From Chth-196 sp044376515 (GTDB lineage Bacteria > Verrucomicrobiota > Verrucomicrobiia > Chthoniobacterales > Chthoniobacteraceae), in assembly GCA_044376515.1 (NCBI GenBank), contig JBILKV010000076.1:1-18917 (forward strand): a DNA stretch of 18,917 bases. The letters run 5' to 3'. Position 1 is the stretch's first letter; each line of letters starts with the position of its first letter. This document shows positions 14,673 through 18,917 of this stretch, in pieces. The position numbers were made by a program, and so were the translations under genes. The notes beneath the pieces were generated by a model. It saw only the letters and a list, made by a program, of their open reading frames with translations, made no database searches and was not told the origin of the DNA.

Positions 14673-15121
14673 TACCCCAGCCAACCTCACCGCCTCGCGA
14701 CTCAAGCGCTCGATTTCCGAAACCCTCCCGGATCGGATCAACAAACACTCCCCCCTCCAACTGCCGCCCACGGAGGGCACCCCCGGCTGCGCCCGATACT
14801 CCGCCAGATTGGCCGTCCCCCCGGCCTCCCGCGCCGGGAAGAACTTCAGCAACAGGACCCCCGATTCCAGCGCCAACTCAACGTCCGAGGGCGGCATCAC
14901 CCCTGGAATAAAGAACCACTCCAGAACAGCCGCCACCCGGACCACCCGTGGATTCAGCCCGGACGCCAACCCACGCTGGGCCCCCGCCTCCACCGCCCCC
15001 TGAGTCTGTTCAGGCGAGAGCACCGTCCCCGCCACCACCGGCCGACCAGTTGCTGCAAGGGCGTCGGCCAGCGGCAGCGCGCGCTGACAGCGTCCAACAC
15101 CCCCAACGGCACAATTCGATG
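14673..15121 (-). pseudogene. eda: broken KDPG/KHG aldolase gene
   Basis: On the minus strand a frame gives HRIVPLGVLDAVSA (from 15121), preceded by an in-frame TAG. A second frame then gives ALPLADALAATGRPVVAGTVLSPEQ, an NPRVVRVA region, FIPGVMPPSDVELALESG, LLLKFFPAREAGGTANL, AEYRAQPGVPSVGGSW and IERLSREAVRLAG. These are the ordered blocks of 2-dehydro-3-deoxyphosphogluconate aldolase, the last step of the Entner-Doudoroff pathway. Damage: a frameshift near 15080; loss of about 35 codons between GRPV and AGTVLSPEQ, where the catalytic Glu and Arg (VEVTxRT) belong; and loss of about 25-30 codons between GGTANL and AEY, removing the PTGG phosphate site. The Schiff-base lysine (LKFFPA) is kept. 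The second deletion may come from recombination between two short ANL-coding stretches. Confidence 0.85.
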
Positions 15122-15192
15122 CTATGTGACTTCAGCGGTCGTGCGCTTTGCTGCTGACTGAGGTTTCCTGCGCCGGCGATGCCGCGGTTCGT

Positions 15193-15280
15193 CACACGCC
15201 TCCCACACGCCTCCCACACGCCTCCCACACGCCTCCCACACGCCTCCCACACGCCTCCCACACGCCTCCCACACGCCTCC
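15193..15280 (+). repeat. tandem array, eight perfect copies of CACACGCCTCC (11 bp)
   Basis: Eight identical 11-bp units, exactly 88 bp, starting 72 bp beyond the aldolase remnant and ending 29 bp before the stop of the minus-strand PLP enzyme (15310). On the minus strand the unit reads GGAGGCGTGTG. Frames open through it (GVWEACGRRVG repeats) are artefacts of a unit whose length is not a multiple of three. Confidence 0.97.
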
Positions 15281-15309
15281 TTGAGGACGCATCCACCGTG
15301 AGGCGCAAG

Positions 15310-16425
15310 CTAGATCGTGATTTTCCGCGTCCGTGCCACCACCGGCCACGTCTCATCGGCCCTCCCCCCGCGGGCCACATAAACGTCACTGTGCAGCGCA
15401 ACCGTCGGACAGATGTGCCACGGGATGCCGTGAACAACCGAGCCCACCGGAAACTGGGCGGCGCGCGACGTCTCCACCACCAGGTGCTCCTCGCTGTGCA
15501 TCACGGCCCGGGCGTCGGGCAGCTCGGGAAACACCACGCGCGGATGGGGCATTTCACTCGCAACCGCCTTGTGCCCCAAATCCAGACAGACTCGGGCCAC
15601 TCCGGGATGGCTCACGACCCGCGCCAGCAGCGTGGCGGCCGGCAGAAACTCCAGATCCGGCATCTTGCGCGAATAACCCGCGTCCCAGAGCAGCGTGGTG
15701 CCCGGCGAACACTCGACACCCTCCCGTCGGGCATGCATCGGAAAAGTCGGGGTGCCGCCCGCCACCACCTTGGAAACGGTCAGACCTGCGGACACCAACT
15801 GACCCCGCAACCACTCGACCGCCTCGAAGGAGCGATTGCACGCCTCGGTCCGGTCTCCGACGTCGCTTTGCTGCAGGTGGCCGTCATAGGCATGCAGACC
15901 GCCCACGTGCAGGCCCGACATTTCGGTCATCTCCGCGTAGAGCAGCGCCGCGTCCTCACCCCGCAAGATGCCCGAGCGCCCCATCCCGACGTCCAGATCA
16001 AGGAGCACCTCAATCCGGATGCCGGCCTCCAATGCGGCCCCGTTCAACGCGTCCGCAACCCGGGACGAATCCACAATCGTCGAAAAGTGCACCTCCGGAA
16101 AGGCGCGGATCAAATGCAGAAACCGCTCCACCGCCGGTCCCACCGGCTGCATGGCGAGCAGAATATCGAGCGCGCCCGCGGTGGCGGCCATCTCAGCCTC
16201 GGCAATGGTGGCGCACTTGCATTTGGTGATGCCCCTGGCCACCTGCATCGCCACGATCTGCGGCAGCTTGTGGGTTTTCACATGGGGCCGGAGGGTGGCC
16301 GGCCCCTGGCTGATCGCCAACATCTGCGCCAGATTGCGCTCCACCCGTTCCAAGTGGATGACCAGCGCCGGCGAAGGCACCTCCTCCTCATTTTCCAACC
16401 GCATCCATTCAGTCCAAGGTGTCAT
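15310..16425 (-). CDS. PLP-dependent D-threonine aldolase / D-serine dehydratase-like enzyme
   Basis: A 371-residue enzyme of the alanine-racemase-fold D-threonine aldolase family. The N-terminus has PSPALVIHLERVERNLAQM, then RPHVK50-THK, where K50 should hold the pyridoxal phosphate. Barrel blocks follow: AEMAATAG, IRIEVLLDLDVGMGRSGI, GLHAYDGHLQ and VVAGGTPTFPMH. The C-terminal domain has IPWH337-I-C339-PTVALHSDVYV, the H-x-C site that binds a divalent metal (Zn) in D-serine dehydratases. It could cleave D-threonine or beta-hydroxy-D-amino acids, or remove water from D-serine; the H-x-C site and the coupled RidA gene favour the dehydratase reaction. Its ATG overlaps the RidA stop (ATGA), so translation is probably coupled. 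No signal peptide: cytoplasmic. Confidence 0.88.
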   Translation of the reverse strand: MTPWTEWMRLENEEEVPSPALVIHLERVERNLAQMLAISQGPATLRPHVKTHKLPQIVAMQVARGITKCKCATIAEAEMAATAGALDILLAMQPVGPAVERFLHLIRAFPEVHFSTIVDSSRVADALNGAALEAGIRIEVLLDLDVGMGRSGILRGEDAALLYAEMTEMSGLHVGGLHAYDGHLQQSDVGDRTEACNRSFEAVEWLRGQLVSAGLTVSKVVAGGTPTFPMHARREGVECSPGTTLLWDAGYSRKMPDLEFLPAATLLARVVSHPGVARVCLDLGHKAVASEMPHPRVVFPELPDARAVMHSEEHLVVETSRAAQFPVGSVVHGIPWHICPTVALHSDVYVARGGRADETWPVVARTRKITI

Positions 16426-16883
16426 ACAAGTTCAAAAATTGCCTCAATCTCCACGGCTATGTTTCCCGGCAGCGGTCCCATTCCCACCGCGCTTCTCGCT
16501 CCAATCCCGCACTCCTCCCCGAATACCTGCGCGAAGAGTTCGCTGCACCCGTTGATCACCTTCGGGTGGTCGTAAAACTCAGGAGCGGAATTGACCATCC
16601 CCAGTACCTTCACCACGCGGGCGACTTTGTCCAGCGAACCCAACTGCGCCTTAAGCGTCGAGAGGATCGCCAACCCCACCTGCCGCGCGGCCGCGTACCC
16701 CTCTTCAAGCGTCAATTCGCCGCCGACCCGACCCACAATCAGACTGCCGTCGAGTTGCACCGGTCCATGACCCGAAACGTAGGCCATCTGCTGGCACACA
16801 ATCAGGGGCCGGTACACGGCAACGGGCCTGGGGGCCGGTGGAAGTGGAAGCTGAAGACTGCTGAAGCGCTGTTCGTGGGTCAT
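16422..16883 (-). CDS. RidA family protein (YjgF/YER057c/UK114)
   Basis: About 153 residues from MTHEQRFSS; an upstream ATG at 16907 (MRPQRIPH) is also possible, as neither has a good Shine-Dalgarno. Family features: the first strand block with AYVSGHGP, the helix YAAARQVGLAILSTLKAQLGSLDKV, VVKVLGMVNS, YDHPKVINGCSELFAQVFG and the C-terminal GARSAVGMGPLPGN-VEIEAIFELV with the active-site Arg in GARSAVG. RidA-type proteins break down reactive enamine/imine products of PLP enzymes, such as 2-aminoacrylate from serine or threonine dehydration. The gene stop overlaps the start of the PLP enzyme by 4 nt (ATGA), fitting such a job. It is longer than classic RidA (about 130), with a longer N-terminus. 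Confidence 0.88.
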   Translation of the reverse strand: MTHEQRFSSLQLPLPPAPRPVAVYRPLIVCQQMAYVSGHGPVQLDGSLIVGRVGGELTLEEGYAAARQVGLAILSTLKAQLGSLDKVARVVKVLGMVNSAPEFYDHPKVINGCSELFAQVFGEECGIGARSAVGMGPLPGNIAVEIEAIFELV

Positions 16884-17058
16884 GTGAGGGATTCGCTGTG
16901 GCCGCATGCCTTCTGCGGAGCAATCCGGCAGGGCCCGTGCGTCGAGGAGGAAAGCAGGTTCCGCGCTAGGGCGGGAGCCGAAAAACGCCCCGCACCGGGA
17001 CCGTTCGCCACGCCTCCGGCGTTTACACGGTGAAGCTGATTCGCAAAGTTACACCCAT

Positions 17059-18917
17059 ATGAACGACCTGAGCCCACGCATCGCCGAAGCCGTCCTCTCC
17101 GGCGCCCTTCTGGAAAGCAGCGCGACCAACCTGCGGAAACTTCTTTCGACCTCCGGCGATTCGGTCGTGCAGGAAAGCGTCGCCGAACTCGTCGCCGCAG
17201 GGGCCTGGGCGGAACTCAACGACCGCTTTTTCCGCACTCTGGCTTTCGGGACGGGCGGACTCCGCGGACGCACCATCGCCAAAACCGTGACAGCCGCGGA
17301 ACGGGGCCGGGAACAGGCCCTCGGAAGGCCGGAACACCCCTGCGTCGGAACCAACGCCATGAACGGCTTCAACGTCTCGCGCGCCACGCAGGGTCTGGCG
17401 GCTTACGTCAAGGAGTACCATGCGGGCCAGGGAAAGCCGGGCCGCCCTGCGCTGGTCATCGCGCACGACACGCGTTTTTTCTCGCCGGAGTTTGCCGCGC
17501 TGGCCGCGAAAGTCGCCTCGGAAAACGGCGTGGACGTCTTTCTCTTTGCCGGGGCGCGTTCAACCCCCCAACTATCCTTCACGGTGCGGGAGCGAAACGC
17601 ACAGGCCGGCATCGTCCTGACCGCAAGCCACAACCCACCGCACGACAACGGCTACAAAGTCTACTTCGACCAGGGCGCGCAGGTGGTCGAACCCCACGCC
17701 AGCGGGATTATCGCCAGAGTCAACGCGCTTGAAACCGACCGCTACACCCCGCTGCCCAAAGAGCAGCAGGGCACCATCACCGTGCTCGGCCCCGAGGCCG
17801 ACGACGCCTACATGAAACGGCTGGCAAGCCTCGTCCTCGACCCGGCTCTGGTCGCGGCCGCCGGCGGTCTCAAGTGCGTGTTCACCTCCATCCACGGCAC
17901 CGGCGGCACCATCATCCGGCCCATGCTGGAAGAACTCGGGTTCAAACACACCACCGTGGCGGTGCAGGACGAGGCCGACGGCCGTTTCCCCACGGTGAAA
18001 AGCCCCAATCCTGAAAACGCCGAAGCCCTCTCGCTCGCCATCGCCCAAGCCGACGCGGAGCATGCGGATCTGGTCATCGCCACCGATCCGGACTGCGACC
18101 GCATGGGAGTGGCGGTGCGCAACCGCGCGGGCGGGATGGAGCTTCTAAGCGGCAACGAAATCGGCTCCCTGATGGCCTATTACCGAGTGCTCAAACTCAG
18201 GGAGCAGGGTGTCATCACTCCTGAAAATGCCTCCCGCTGCGTGCTCATCAAAACGTTTGTGACGACCGATCTGCAAAAGCAGATCGCTGCCGCCAACGGC
18301 CTGCGCTGCGTGGAGACCCTCACCGGCTTCAAGTATATCGGCGCCAAGCTTGGCAAATACGAGCAGGCCCTCCCGGAGGACATCCGCGCCCGGTACCGTT
18401 CCCTGACGGAAGCCGAAACCCGCGCAGCCAGGCTCACCCACTCCAGTTATTACGTCTGCGGCGGCGAGGAGAGCTACGGCTACAGCGCGGCCGATTTTGT
18501 CCGCGACAAGGACGGCAACGGGGCGGCCATTGTGTTTGCCGAGGTGGCCGCCTACGCCCGATCGCGTGGGCTGAGCCTCCCGGAGTTGCTCGACGAGGTC
18601 TACGCGAAGCACGGTTACTTCAAGGAACAGAACGGCTCGCTCACCTTCGAGGGCGCCGAGGGTGCCGCGCAAATTGCGCGCCTCTCCGCCTCCTACGCGG
18701 AGCATCCCCCGCGGGAGGTCGACGGCTCCGCCGTGGTCGGCTTGCGCAACTTCGCGAACGAATCGTTCACCGACGTCGAGGGGGATCCGATTCCCAGAGA
18801 GAACATGCTCATCCTTGAACTCGCCGACGGCCGCCGGATCGCCGTGCGCCCCTCGGGCACCGAACCAAAAATCAAGTTCTACATGTTCGCCAGAACGCTG
18901 CCGCCGGAGGACGGCAC
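17059..18917 (+). CDS. phosphoglucomutase/phosphomannomutase-type phospho-sugar mutase, 3' end outside window
   Basis: The frame runs from the ATG at 17059 to the window end with no stop (619 codons seen). It interconverts hexose 1- and 6-phosphates. Signature parts, in order: FGTGGLRG (63-70); the phosphoserine loop T-A-S190-H-N-P followed by HDNGYKVYF; the Mg site TDPD343-C-D345... in ATDPDCDRMGV (D343, D345, D347); the sugar-specificity loop GGEESYG (E470-E471-S472); and the phosphate-binding RPSGTEPKIKFY (R597 on). All catalytic parts are therefore present, and only the last residues should be missing. The N-terminal 60 residues are typical of the long mutase branch that handles glucose 1-phosphate. 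It diverges from the RidA gene across about 175 bp. No Shine-Dalgarno is evident. Confidence 0.93.
   Translation, partial: MNDLSPRIAEAVLSGALLESSATNLRKLLSTSGDSVVQESVAELVAAGAWAELNDRFFRTLAFGTGGLRGRTIAKTVTAAERGREQALGRPEHPCVGTNAMNGFNVSRATQGLAAYVKEYHAGQGKPGRPALVIAHDTRFFSPEFAALAAKVASENGVDVFLFAGARSTPQLSFTVRERNAQAGIVLTASHNPPHDNGYKVYFDQGAQVVEPHASGIIARVNALETDRYTPLPKEQQGTITVLGPEADDAYMKRLASLVLDPALVAAAGGLKCVFTSIHGTGGTIIRPMLEELGFKHTTVAVQDEADGRFPTVKSPNPENAEALSLAIAQADAEHADLVIATDPDCDRMGVAVRNRAGGMELLSGNEIGSLMAYYRVLKLREQGVITPENASRCVLIKTFVTTDLQKQIAAANGLRCVETLTGFKYIGAKLGKYEQALPEDIRARYRSLTEAETRAARLTHSSYYVCGGEESYGYSAADFVRDKDGNGAAIVFAEVAAYARSRGLSLPELLDEVYAKHGYFKEQNGSLTFEGAEGAAQIARLSASYAEHPPREVDGSAVVGLRNFANESFTDVEGDPIPRENMLILELADGRRIAVRPSGTEPKIKFYMFARTLPPEDG

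Noticed and set aside
14566..14760. N-terminal extension of the potassium channel
   Set aside because: It overlaps the KDPG aldolase remnant and shows no channel features; MSENNSQ at 14565 gives a normal start before S1.

Overview
The window is GC-rich (by eye clearly above 60%) and gene-dense. The mix of genes suggests a Verrucomicrobiota-like bacterium, perhaps of the Opitutia. It carries sulfatases, a Tat-exported DUF3500 protein, a secreted protein with two H-x-C-C-x-x-C repeats, paired SPFH proteins, and starts that mostly lack a clear Shine-Dalgarno site. This placement is an inference from gene content; there is no rRNA or marker gene here to confirm it.

Layout. 1-990: 3' part of a DUF3500 gene with a twin-arginine leader. 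1127-2623: secreted arylsulfatase. 2932-4952 (minus): double metal-binding-motif protein and a TPR protein. 4953-6203: about 1.25 kb with no intact gene, holding a block of GC-rich hairpins and a broken sulfatase N-terminus. 6204-8088 (minus): two membrane-anchored SPFH/band-7 proteins. 8338-9903: FHA-GAF-class III nucleotide cyclase. 9962-10034 (minus): tRNA with CAU anticodon. 10137-11210: class I DAHP synthase of AroF type. 11361-13546: a two-gene module, a radical SAM protein with C-terminal HhH-like region plus a DUF4130 protein, of the putative DNA modification/repair type. 13543-14565 (minus): voltage-gated-type K+ channel. 14673-15121 (minus): broken KDPG aldolase gene. 15310-16883 (minus): RidA protein overlapping a PLP-dependent D-threonine aldolase/D-serine dehydratase-like enzyme. 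17059-end: phospho-sugar mutase, cut by the window edge.

How the genes work together. The clearest functional units are the radical SAM/DUF4130 pair (2-bp spacing), the RidA/PLP-enzyme pair (ATGA overlap), and the two SPFH genes (67-bp spacing). The radical SAM/DUF4130 pair is the best candidate for a poorly described system: such pairs usually go with a uracil-DNA-glycosylase-like domain, and none is seen in this window.

The most unusual non-coding signal is a set of three short tandem arrays, each within about 30 bp of a stop codon. Their units are 20-21, 10 and 11 bp, and each can be written with the same degenerate GTGTNGG core. The first repeats the 3' end of the tRNA gene next to it. 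The second is a 103-nt G-free tract on the + strand. The third is eight perfect 11-bp copies. Two pseudogenes (sulfatase and KDPG aldolase) show ongoing gene decay around sugar metabolism.
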